From a candidate division TA06 bacterium (GTDB lineage Bacteria > Ratteibacteria > UBA8468 > MWAK01), in the NCBI GenBank assembly GCA_022704925.1, contig JAKJFK010000094.1:1-6811 (forward strand): a DNA stretch of 6,811 nt, read 5' to 3'. The notes under the pieces are model-generated. The model was not told where the DNA came from, did no database searches, and was given only the letters and a program-made list of their open reading frames with translations. Below are positions 1 through 6,105 of this stretch, one piece after another; the stretch's first letter is position 1; every line of letters starts with the position of its first letter. A program made the translations under genes and the position numbers.

Positions 1-1633
1 CCTTGCCCGCCTGGCTGACTTCCAGGACCAGCTGGTAGAGGTTCGGGCTCTCCGGCGTCCAGGTCTTCAGATCCCGGACCGGGAATTCCATTTCCGCTTC
101 GCCGCTGAAGCCTTTGGCCAGCGCCAGCGGCGCCGGCCCCAGTTCGGTGACCGCGGTCTTACCTTCCCGGTCGTAGATCAGGGCCTTCACCTTCAGGTCG
201 AGGCCGCGGCCGCCGCGGTTGACGGCCGGAATCCTGACCCGCAGGCTTCCTTCGCTTACCCTGGGTATGGTTACCAGTTCAAGTTGGTCGAGGCTGACCA
301 GGTTCGTTTCCAGCACTTCCAGCCGGGGTTCGGCCAGCAGGGCGGCGTCCGAGACCTTCGGCCGCCGCAGGCCCTGGAGCAGGGTGATCCGGTTGGTCCG
401 TCCCGGCTGGATGAAATCGGTCAGGTCGAACCAGCGGTCGCCCGGGAAAAGATGCCACTGGAAGAGAACCGTGCCCAGCCGGCGGCCGTTGAGGTAGACG
501 TCGGTGAAGTCCGATTCGGAGTTGATGTGCGACCCGGCCACCCGGAGGCGGACCTGCTTTCCCTGCCATTCGGCCGGCGGCGTGAACTCGCGTTCCAGGA
601 AGAAGCCGGCGTATTCGGTCAGCTCCCGGTCCTTGTAATTGACGGCCGGCTTGAAATTCTGGTCCAGCAGCAGCGGCCGGGCCGGCTTGGGCAGCCAGCG
701 GCCCGGCACCGGCAGGTAAAGCCAGTTGTCCTCCAGCGGCGCGGCCTGGCCGAACTCGGCCGGCTGGAAGCGCCAGTAGCCGCCCAGCCGGTATTGGGTC
801 CGCCGGTCGTTTTGAAAGGCGGGATCCCCCAGTTCCCAGTTCACCCCTACGGGTCGGGACGGCCGACCGGCCGGAGCGGCCGTGAGGTCCAGCGGCAGGA
901 AGGGTTGCCGGCCGGCCGGCCGGGGCGCGAAGGGCTGGGTGCCCTTTCGGTAGGCCTCGTGGGCCGCGGCGACCGCCGCCTCGTCCAAAGGCTGGTCCAG
1001 CAGGAGCAGTTCGTCCAGCCAGTTGTCGGCCGGGTAGTCGCCGGTCAACTCCTCCTTGCCGTAAGCGGTGGGCAGGTTCGTGTAGCCGGCCATGAAGGAG
1101 ATCATGTTGGCCTGGAATGGGGCCGGGTAGTTCCCGGCGGCCAGGAGTTTGCCGTCCAGGTACTGCTTCCGGCTGCGGCCGGCCAGGTCCCAGGTGTAGA
1201 CGAAATGGTGCCATTGCCGGTCCTGGAGCCGGTCCCGGATCCGCTTGTCCGCAAGGCCGGCCAGGGCGATGGAGTTTTTTTTGTCTCCCGGCATCACCAG
1301 CGAGTTGGAGTCGGCGGCGAGTTTGAGCCAGAGGGAAAGCGTGCCCCGGTTCGGATCAAAGAGCCGGTTGATCGGGTAGCGCAGACCCTGGTCGAAGGCG
1401 GCCGGCTTGAGCTGGACGGCCTGACCGACCAGTCCCTTGCCGAAGCCGAGTCCCCAGGGACGGAAGGGGCCCAGGAAGGTTTCAGGGAAGGCGAAGTTTT
1501 CCGAGTACCCGGTGGTGTTGCCCTCAAAGGGCGCGTGGAAGATTACCCGGGGCGGCTGCTGGCCGAAGGCGTTTGAGACCGCCAGCCGGCCGGCCATTGA
1601 AAGGATGAAGAGAGTCTTGAAGAATCTCCTCAT
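1..1633 (-). CDS. Secreted LamG-like / GH2-type beta-sandwich protein, C-terminus beyond window
   Basis: This is an open frame of 544 codons that is still open at the left edge, so the protein is partial at its C-terminus. The ATG at 1631-1633 is preceded by GGAGGG (1641-1646) at 7 nt spacing, which fixes the start. Residues 1-24 form a Sec signal peptide (basic MRRFFK, hydrophobic core, AFG before QQ), so the product is probably exported. Residues about 28-230 resemble a LamG/concanavalin A-like fold: HAPFEG, GKGLVGQAVQL, GTLSLWLKL, WHHFVYTWD, YLDGKLLA and a closing NWLDELLLLDQPLDE. Residues about 281-440 resemble the GH2 sugar-binding jelly roll (YRLGGYWRF, FFLEREF, DVYLNGRRLG, FDLTDFIQPG). 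Residues about 441-540 resemble the GH2 immunoglobulin-like domain, with the typical WTPESPNLYQLVLEV. A GH2 catalytic barrel would be expected next but lies outside the window, so enzymatic activity and substrate are not shown. A non-catalytic carbohydrate-binding protein remains possible. No convincing own promoter is visible in 1634-1767; readthrough from the pilin genes is possible. Confidence 0.85.
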   Translation of the reverse strand, partial: MRRFFKTLFILSMAGRLAVSNAFGQQPPRVIFHAPFEGNTTGYSENFAFPETFLGPFRPWGLGFGKGLVGQAVQLKPAAFDQGLRYPINRLFDPNRGTLSLWLKLAADSNSLVMPGDKKNSIALAGLADKRIRDRLQDRQWHHFVYTWDLAGRSRKQYLDGKLLAAGNYPAPFQANMISFMAGYTNLPTAYGKEELTGDYPADNWLDELLLLDQPLDEAAVAAAHEAYRKGTQPFAPRPAGRQPFLPLDLTAAPAGRPSRPVGVNWELGDPAFQNDRRTQYRLGGYWRFQPAEFGQAAPLEDNWLYLPVPGRWLPKPARPLLLDQNFKPAVNYKDRELTEYAGFFLEREFTPPAEWQGKQVRLRVAGSHINSESDFTDVYLNGRRLGTVLFQWHLFPGDRWFDLTDFIQPGRTNRITLLQGLRRPKVSDAALLAEPRLEVLETNLVSLDQLELVTIPRVSEGSLRVRIPAVNRGGRGLDLKVKALIYDREGKTAVTELGPAPLALAKGFSGEAEMEFPVRDLKTWTPESPNLYQLVLEVSQAGK

Positions 1634-1767
1634 AACTTTTCCCTCCGGTAGTATTTGATGACCGGCCGTAAAGGCCGTCGTCAGGTCCGAGTGGTTTTGG
1701 GGGAAGTCCGGTCTGGGACATCGATAGAAGGGTTGGCGGCCGGTTCAGTTTGGAATGTTTTGGGAAG

Positions 1768-1803
1768 ACAGCCGGCGGCGGTTCTTCTCCCGCCGCCGGC
1801 TGT
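1768..1803 (-). terminator. Strong hairpin downstream of the pilin pair, terminator-like without a U-tract
   Basis: A perfect inverted repeat has 13-bp arms, ACAGCCGGCGGCG (1768-1780) and CGCCGCCGGCTGT (1791-1803), around a 10-nt loop. It begins 26 nt after the stop codon of the downstream pilin gene, the usual place for an intrinsic terminator. Neither strand has a real T-run after the stem. On the minus strand it continues CTTCCCAAAAC. It could therefore be an inefficient terminator that lets the LamG/GH2 gene be read through, or a 3' end that protects the pilin mRNA from exonucleases. Confidence 0.55.
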
Positions 1804-1829
1804 TCTCTATACTCCGCGCCGCCCTGCTC

Positions 1830-2411
1830 TCACCAGTGGGGCGGTATCCCGGCGTAGGCCGGACCGCAGAGGTAGCCGTACTTGTCGGGTCCGGCCGCTT
1901 CCACGTGCCCGTCCATGAAGAGGAAGTTGGCCATGCCGTTGTGCCGGTAATCGACCTTGTTGTTGGGCTGGTTGTTGGATCCGACGTAGGTGCTGGTCGT
2001 CTCGGCCAGGTAAATCCTTTCGGACGGGCTCTCCTCGTTGCTGATCTTTTTGACGGTACGGCTTCCGGGACCGAGGGCCAGGATCATGTTCGGTCCGTAC
2101 TTGTACTGGTCCGGGACGTTGGTCTTCGGGCAGTAGGTCAGCTTGGTTTTGTTGTTCAGGTAAGGCAGGAGCACCGTCTTGAAGTAAGGGTCGTTGCCGT
2201 AATTGTAAGGGTAGTAGCCGCCCCAGTCTTCCGCGTAGATCCGGGTGGCGATGCCCAGCTGCTTCAGGTTGTTGGTGCAGTTGGCCTGCCGGGCCTTCTC
2301 GCGCGCCTTGGAGAGTGCCGGCAGCAGCATGGCCGCCAGGATGGCGATGATGCTGATGACCACCAGCAGCTCGATCAGGGTGAAGCCCTCTTTTTTATCC
2401 GACCGTTTCAT
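1830..2411 (-). CDS. H-X9-DG prepilin-like (type II pseudopilin) protein, second of pair
   Basis: This is a 193-residue prepilin-like protein. After a short charged leader (MKRSDKKEG) comes the prepilin peptidase site G9|F10 with Glu at +5 (E14), then a hydrophobic helix to about residue 32 that would anchor it in the inner membrane or pack it in a pseudopilus. The globular part carries NCTNNLKQ (residues 44-51), an aromatic stretch (WGGYYPYN), TYCP near C94, and H157-X9-D167-G168 in [15 protein letters not shown]. This H-X9-DG signature is known from prepilin-like families of PVC bacteria, whose roles are mostly uncharacterised. The frame stays open upstream to an ATG at 2606, but the ATG at 2411 is chosen because it places the leader correctly and has GGGAG (2419-2423) 7 nt upstream. 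It lies 17 nt downstream of the first pilin gene and should be co-transcribed with it. It ends in Gly/Pro-rich sequence and Trp. Function beyond a pseudopilin-like surface or secretion role is unknown. Confidence 0.92.
   Translation of the reverse strand: MKRSDKKEGFTLIELLVVISIIAILAAMLLPALSKAREKARQANCTNNLKQLGIATRIYAEDWGGYYPYNYGNDPYFKTVLLPYLNNKTKLTYCPKTNVPDQYKYGPNMILALGPGSRTVKKISNEESPSERIYLAETTSTYVGSNNQPNNKVDYRHNGMANFLFMDGHVEAAGPDKYGYLCGPAYAGIPPHW
2317..2384. repeat. 68-bp near-identical direct repeat, copy 1 (pilin N-terminal region)
   Basis: This segment encodes the conserved cleavage site and hydrophobic helix of the second pilin gene. By hand alignment it matches 3174-3241 at 64 of 68 positions without gaps, including 36 identical bases at its left end. 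It reflects the common N-terminal module of the two pilin genes. The identity falls sharply outside it. Confidence 0.85.
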
Positions 2412-2428
2412 TCTCCGTCTCCCGTTTT

Positions 2429-3259
2429 TTACCAGCAGCGCAGGGCGATGTGGCCGGTGCTGGCCTTGCCGAATCCCTGCCAGATCTGGCTGTAGGCCTT
2501 TTGGTTGACCGGCAGGTTGAAGTAACGGCTGGATTCGGACCAGACGGAGCCGGTCGCCTCTCCGAAATAAAAAACTCCGTCGCTGGCCTTGACGGCGGTC
2601 CGCCACTCGACGTGGCCGTCGAGCATCAGGAAGTTGGCCCCGTCCTGGTGATTGCCGCCGCCCTTCTGGGTGTAGAAGGTGCCGACCAGGTGGCTGGCGG
2701 CCGGTATCTCGTCCTGGTTATTGTTCCAGACGGTCAGGTTGGCGGTCGACTCGTCGCCGTTGATCCGGGCGTACTTGTCGCTCATCAGGGCGAAGTCGTG
2801 GATGGGCAGGCTCCAGCGCTGGGCCCACTTCAGGTTGATGCCGTTGGCGTAGCCATAGGCGATGTTCAGCGGCGTTATCTGGTCGGGTGAACTCAAGTTG
2901 GCCGGGATCTTGTATTCGGAGGCCGGGCAGATCATCAGGTTCCAGTTCTTGATGTAAGCCGGGTAGAGCAGGCGCAGGGAGTTGGTGGACCAGCCCTTGG
3001 TCACTCCGAACTGGGTGGTGGGCGTAAAGAGGGCCGGCTGGCCGTTCTCCCAGGGTCCGTGGTAGGGGAACCACTCGTCGTACTCGTAGGCGTACATCAT
3101 CAGGGCGAGGTAGCATTGCTTGAGGTTATTCATGCAGTTGGCCTTGTGGGCCCGGTTGCGGGCCTTCTCCAGGGCCGGCAGCAGCATGGCCGCCAGGATG
3201 GCGATGATGGCAATGACCACCAGCAGTTCGATCAGGGTGAAACCGTGCCTCTTTTCCAT
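2429..3259 (-). CDS. H-X9-DG prepilin-like (type II pseudopilin) protein, first of pair
   Basis: This is a 276-residue prepilin-like protein, longer than its neighbour. The leader is only MEKRHG, followed by the cleavage site G6|F7, Glu at +5 (E11) and a hydrophobic helix to about residue 30. It then has the NCMNNLKQ segment (41-48), an aromatic region ([13 protein letters not shown]), ICPASEY around C111, and H204-X9-D214-G215 in [16 protein letters not shown]. The ATG at 3257-3259 has a strong Shine-Dalgarno, GGAGG (3267-3271), at 7 nt spacing. A near-consensus promoter lies about 120 nt upstream, so this gene heads the pilin unit. The mature N-terminal helix is almost identical to that of the downstream gene, but the globular parts differ, which suggests an old duplication with a conserved assembly module. 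About 55 C-terminal residues extend beyond the H-X9-DG motif and end in Cys-Trp. The H-X9-DG type is typical of PVC bacteria. The partner system (type II-like secretion or type IV pilus) is not encoded here. Confidence 0.93.
   Translation of the reverse strand: MEKRHGFTLIELLVVIAIIAILAAMLLPALEKARNRAHKANCMNNLKQCYLALMMYAYEYDEWFPYHGPWENGQPALFTPTTQFGVTKGWSTNSLRLLYPAYIKNWNLMICPASEYKIPANLSSPDQITPLNIAYGYANGINLKWAQRWSLPIHDFALMSDKYARINGDESTANLTVWNNNQDEIPAASHLVGTFYTQKGGGNHQDGANFLMLDGHVEWRTAVKASDGVFYFGEATGSVWSESSRYFNLPVNQKAYSQIWQGFGKASTGHIALRCW
3174..3241. repeat. 68-bp near-identical direct repeat, copy 2 (pilin N-terminal region)
   Basis: This is the counterpart of 2317-2384, lying 857 bp away in the same orientation and encoding the cleavage site and helix of the first pilin gene. 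There are four differences: a three-base block (ctg versus gca) and one c/t change. Two such blocks could support recombination that deletes or fuses the genes. Confidence 0.85.
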
Positions 3260-3378
3260 TTCCAGACCTCCATCGTGAAAAGTTAGGAATGGCGAGGGAT
3301 TTTTTCTTGCCGGCGCCTCCTTTGTTATCGTTAACTGAAAATCAAAAAAACCAAAAATTACACCCGATTGATTTCTAT
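3260..3378 (-). promoter_or_regulatory. AT-rich 5' leader of the pilin unit
   Basis: If transcription starts about 7 nt after the -10 box at 3385-3390, the pilin mRNA has an untranslated leader of roughly 118 nt. It is U- and A-rich in an otherwise GC-rich window. It contains AAAGGAGG (3316-3323), a perfect Shine-Dalgarno with no start codon at a usable distance. It also has a short dyad, GTTATCGTTAAC (3324-3335), and two weakly complementary arms (3337-3345 and 3368-3375). No known riboswitch fold is recognised. A regulatory role is only inferred from length and composition. Confidence 0.35.
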
Positions 3379-3384
3379 TCTGGT

Positions 3385-3413
3385 ATTTTACCCCCCGGTC
3401 CGCCGTTTGTCAA
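3385..3413 (-). promoter_or_regulatory. Near-consensus sigma70-type promoter for the pilin unit
   Basis: Reading the minus strand, TTGACA (3408-3413, a perfect -35) is separated by exactly 17 nt from TAAAAT (3385-3390, five of six matches to TATAAT). The -35 contains the TGA stop of the upstream glycosidase-like gene (3410-3412). The element points at the two pilin genes and would start transcription near 3378. The spacer is very GC-rich, with a run of six G. No terminator separates it from the upstream gene, so the pilin genes may also receive readthrough. This is the best promoter match I found in the window. Confidence 0.72.
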
Positions 3414-5905
3414 GGCCGCCGTCCGGCGGCCGGGCAGCGGATCTCCAGCCGGGAATCCCCGCCGGCCCGGAAGCCGGCGGTACCCTCGTGCCGCTTCGGG
3501 CTCCAGGCGAAACGGATCGGCCGGCCGTCAACCAGCAGCCGCGGCTGTTCCGGGCTGTAGAACCAGAGGCGGCAGTAACCCGGCGCCGCCAGGCCGGCCT
3601 CCAGGCGACCCGGTTCGAGCCGGGTGATGCGGGCCCGGGCCGCGCCGGCGCCCAGGACAACCGGGTGGACCGGCGGCCGGTTGGTCTTCTCGATCCGCAC
3701 CCGCTGTTCCGGCCGTTCGTCGGCCGCTTCGAGCTGCTGGGTGCCGTCGAAGGGGCGGCCGTTGATTTCCAGCCCGGCCACGAAACGGCCCCGGCCCCGG
3801 ACATCCACTTCCCAGACCCGGCCTCCGTAGAACAGGTTGGTCAGCCGGACGTCGCTGCCGCCGTCGCCAGGCAGGTACTCGAGGTTTCCCTGGGTGAGGC
3901 GGATGCCGGCCAGCGCTTCCAGCAGGCCCAGCCACCAGCTGGCGGTGGTCATGCACTGCCACCAGGAAGTCGAGACGTAGAGCCTGGAGGCGTCGAAGAA
4001 CTGGGTCGCCTGGTTGTTGTAAAGGTTCTCGCGCAGCACCCGCTCGGCGCCGAAGAAAAACTCGGCCTTTTCCAGCAGGATCCGGAGGAGTTCCTGGTTG
4101 CCGGAGAGGCGGGCCAGCCGGAAGGTCTCCCGGCTGGCGTTCTGGAACCAGTTTTCGCTCCGGTTGCGGCCGGTCGGGTGCATCGGCTGGTCGGCCGGGC
4201 ATTCGCGCAGGCCGATGACCGGGTGGCCGAGGCGGCGGACGATGAAATCGGCCAGCCGGTCCCACTCGTCAAGGGAGAGCAGTTCGCCGTGGCCGGAGAG
4301 GGCCAGCAGCGAGGTGAGCCGGAAGGTCCGGTTCCGGTTGACCGGCTTATCCTTGGGCCAGACGCAGTCGATGAAGAAGCCTTCCTCGGCATCGAAGAAG
4401 TGGCCCATGAAACCGGCCTCGATGCGACGGGAGAGGTTCAGGCAGGTCTTGAGCAGTTTTTCATCATTGAGCGCGCCGGCCAGTTCGGCCCCCTGCTGGC
4501 AGGCGTGGAAGAGCAGGCCGATATCCTCGACGCCGCTCAGGCGCGAGGAAAGGGTCCGGTTGTCGCGCGGGTCTTCGAAGCGGGGCCGGTTGGTCTGCTC
4601 GCTGTAATCGGTGCCGCCGAAGCAGGACTCCACCAGCCCGGTCGGCCCGGCGTTGGCGGCGATGGTTGTCAGGGCCGTGGCCGCGTAAGGGTAGAGCGCC
4701 CGCAGCGTCTGCCGGTCGCCGGTCCGGAAGTAGTACTCGTGCAGGTTCTCGATGGCCCAGCTGTCCAGCATCACGTTCCAGCCGGCGCCCAGCGGCCGGT
4801 CGATGGCCGGGTGGTGCAGGTTGATGTCGTAGGCCGGGCCGTAATCGAGGTCGCAGGTCATGATGACCGCGCCGTTGGGGCCGCGGGAGCGGTTGATGAA
4901 GTTGAGATAACGCCGGACCGTCCCGGTGTCCCCGCAGGCATTGATGACCCGGCAGGCGAACTGGCCGTCCCAGGCGTTGTGGACCCAGTAGCCCCGGGTG
5001 GAGGGGCGGAAGGCGGTTTCAGACTCGTTCTTTTCGCAGCGGGTGGAATGGAGGAAGAGGGGTGCGGTCCGGATGATCTCCGGGATCATCCGCCACTGGC
5101 CGCTTTTCAGGGCGGGTACCCGGCCGGCCAGCTCCCGGTAGCGCTCCCGCTGCTGCCGGTACCAGGCCGGCCACTCGGAACGGGCCTTCGAGAGGCGCTC
5201 GGCGGCCCGGTGGACGTCCTCGGCGAAGACGATGAAGAATCGGGCCGGATGCTTGCGGTCGAACTCCACCGAGAGCGAGGTCCGGCCGTCCCGGCGGCTC
5301 CAGTCGGCCGGACCGGCCGCTCCCACCATGGAGCAGGCCTCGTGGCGCCTTTCGGTGGGCTGCCGGTCGGCCGCCTGCGCGATGAAGTTCCTGAGAATGT
5401 TGTAGCGGAGGGCCTGCCACTGCGGATCGAAAGAGGGTTCTTCCCAGGCGGAATGTTCGTTCAGGTGCTCCAGGAACTTTTCGCGGATCTCCAGGCTGAT
5501 CCGGGCCGGCTTCGTTCCGCCGGTGCGCCACTCCATCATGACGGCCGGCCCCTTGATCCAGAGGCGCCGTTCGAACTCCTGGCCGGCCCATTCGAAGCGC
5601 CCGGCCACCCCGTAGGGGCAGAGGGCCAGGTTGGCGAAGCCCGGCCGGCCGGAGCGGCCGGCCGACTCGATCCGGAACTCGATGACCGGTTCCGGGAAGA
5701 AGTCGGGCCGGCGCCGCCAGATTCCATTGGAGAAGAAGGCGCCCCGGCGGGCGCCGGTCCGGCGCGGGCCCTGGTACTCGATCATGTTGAGGCCGCCGGA
5801 CTGGTCCAGGATGACGCTCACCAGCCCGTCGGAGAGGGCGTATTCCTTGTTGGGCAATCCTTCCGGAAGGTAAAACCCGATCTTTGCGAAATCATCCCTT
5901 TTCAT
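3410..5905 (-). CDS. Putative (alpha/alpha)6-barrel glycosidase-like protein, cytosolic
   Basis: This is a complete 831-residue protein. The start ATG at 5903-5905 has GGAGAG (5910-5915) just upstream. The N-terminus (MKRDDFAKIGFYLPEG) has no signal peptide, which implies a cytosolic protein. Residues about 1-235 look like a beta-sandwich (LSDGLVSVILDQSGGLNMIEY). A basic helix follows (235-262). Residues about 275-665 resemble a six-hairpin (alpha/alpha)6 toroid, rich in Trp and helices: GYWVHNAWDGQFACRVINACGD (306-326, broken here as GYWVHNAWDG and QFACRVINACGD), AIENLHEYYFRTGD (384-397), GGTDYSEQTN (430-439) and SENWFQNASRETFRLARLSG (583-602). A C-terminal beta domain follows (about 675-825: VWEVDVRGRG, LEINGRPFDG). 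This order resembles glycosidase and phosphorylase clans with (alpha/alpha)6 barrels, such as GH65, GH78, GH94 or GH133 relatives, but I cannot assign a family. D313, E386, D433, E436 and E584 are candidate catalytic acids by position only. A role in intracellular oligosaccharide breakdown is inferred. It may instead be catalytically inactive. Confidence 0.8.
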   Translation of the reverse strand: MKRDDFAKIGFYLPEGLPNKEYALSDGLVSVILDQSGGLNMIEYQGPRRTGARRGAFFSNGIWRRRPDFFPEPVIEFRIESAGRSGRPGFANLALCPYGVAGRFEWAGQEFERRLWIKGPAVMMEWRTGGTKPARISLEIREKFLEHLNEHSAWEEPSFDPQWQALRYNILRNFIAQAADRQPTERRHEACSMVGAAGPADWSRRDGRTSLSVEFDRKHPARFFIVFAEDVHRAAERLSKARSEWPAWYRQQRERYRELAGRVPALKSGQWRMIPEIIRTAPLFLHSTRCEKNESETAFRPSTRGYWVHNAWDGQFACRVINACGDTGTVRRYLNFINRSRGPNGAVIMTCDLDYGPAYDINLHHPAIDRPLGAGWNVMLDSWAIENLHEYYFRTGDRQTLRALYPYAATALTTIAANAGPTGLVESCFGGTDYSEQTNRPRFEDPRDNRTLSSRLSGVEDIGLLFHACQQGAELAGALNDEKLLKTCLNLSRRIEAGFMGHFFDAEEGFFIDCVWPKDKPVNRNRTFRLTSLLALSGHGELLSLDEWDRLADFIVRRLGHPVIGLRECPADQPMHPTGRNRSENWFQNASRETFRLARLSGNQELLRILLEKAEFFFGAERVLRENLYNNQATQFFDASRLYVSTSWWQCMTTASWWLGLLEALAGIRLTQGNLEYLPGDGGSDVRLTNLFYGGRVWEVDVRGRGRFVAGLEINGRPFDGTQQLEAADERPEQRVRIEKTNRPPVHPVVLGAGAARARITRLEPGRLEAGLAAPGYCRLWFYSPEQPRLLVDGRPIRFAWSPKRHEGTAGFRAGGDSRLEIRCPAAGRRP

Positions 5906-5957
5906 TTTTCTCTCCGCGAATCAAGGAGCGCATTGCCGGTTAACCTGGAACTTCTAC

Positions 5958-5966
5958 ATTGTATCA
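5958..5966 (-). promoter_or_regulatory. Extended -10 promoter for the glycosidase-like gene
   Basis: The minus strand reads TGATACAAT: a -10 box TACAAT (5958-5963) preceded by TG one base away, the classical extended -10 form. No recognisable -35 sits 16-18 nt further upstream, which is compatible with extended -10 promoters. The predicted start near 5951 gives a leader of about 45 nt to the ATG at 5905. Within that leader, GGTTAACC (5938-5945) is a perfect 8-bp palindrome and a possible operator. Confidence 0.5.
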
Positions 5967-5995
5967 TGTCCGGACGGAACCGGCGCCGGCGTTCG

Positions 5996-6016
5996 ATTCC
6001 GGTTAGGAATTCCGGT
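5996..6016. repeat. Short direct repeat between the divergent promoters
   Basis: ATTCCGGT occurs at 5996-6003 and again at 6009-6016, a 13-bp period, with the palindrome GGAATTCC (6006-6013) spanning the junction. A 10-bp palindrome, CCGGCGCCGG (5980-5989), lies beside it. The cluster sits between the two divergent promoters, where a shared regulator could bind. CCGG-rich words are common in this genome, so chance is not excluded. Confidence 0.4.
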
Positions 6017-6032
6017 CACGTTCTTAAACTTT

Positions 6033-6063
6033 TTGCCCGGCCGGTCCGACTAATTTCTATAAC
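6033..6063 (+). promoter_or_regulatory. Possible promoter for the HtrA-type protease gene
   Basis: TTGCCC (6033-6038) is a partial -35. It is followed either by TCTATA (6056-6061) at 17 nt or by TATAAC (6058-6063) at 19 nt. The AT-rich stretch around 6051-6080 fits an open-complex region and gives a leader of about 40 nt. Neither combination is ideal, so an alternative sigma factor could be used instead. Confidence 0.4.
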
Positions 6064-6095
6064 AGAGGGGGGTAAATTTTTCATCCAAATCACGA

Positions 6096-6100
6096 GGAGG
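6096..6100 (+). promoter_or_regulatory. Shine-Dalgarno that fixes the GTG start of the protease
   Basis: GGAGG ends 5 nt before GTG at 6106-6108 and decides this non-ATG start. No ATG with a comparable site precedes the signal peptide. The motif is the left half of a small inverted repeat, GGAG-GT-CTCC (6096-6105), so the site could be partly sequestered in the mRNA. The loop would be only 2 nt, which makes a stable hairpin unlikely. Confidence 0.7.
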
Positions 6101-6105
6101 TCTCC

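Noticed and set aside
284-1576. Open plus-strand frame of 430 codons, and a minus-strand frame at 279-1214, over the LamG-GH2 gene
   Set aside because: Both lack recognisable motifs and overlap the minus-strand frame with signal peptide, LamG and GH2 signatures. They are composition artefacts.
1830-2606. Longer version of the second pilin starting at an ATG at 2606
   Set aside because: It would add 65 Arg/Gln-rich residues before the prepilin leader, overlap the first pilin gene by 178 bases and lose the well-placed Shine-Dalgarno at 2419-2423.
3260-3323. Leader peptide after AAAGGAGG upstream of the first pilin gene
   Set aside because: No ATG, GTG or TTG occurs at a workable distance after the Shine-Dalgarno-like sequence, so translation there is not supported.
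3382-3392. GGTATTTTACC as a terminator for the glycosidase-like gene
   Set aside because: The stem is only 4 bp and overlaps the -10 box of the pilin promoter; there is no U-tract directly after it.
900-5665. Recurrent GGCCGGCC and CCGGCCGG words as possible REP elements or CRISPR-like repeats
   Set aside because: They fall inside coding sequence, have no regular spacing or flanking conservation, and follow from frequent GCC and GGC codons.
6020-6063. Sigma-E type promoter for the protease gene
   Set aside because: AAACTT at 6026-6031 resembles a sigma-E -35, but the nearest TCTATA lies 24 nt away, too far for the usual 16-17 nt spacing.
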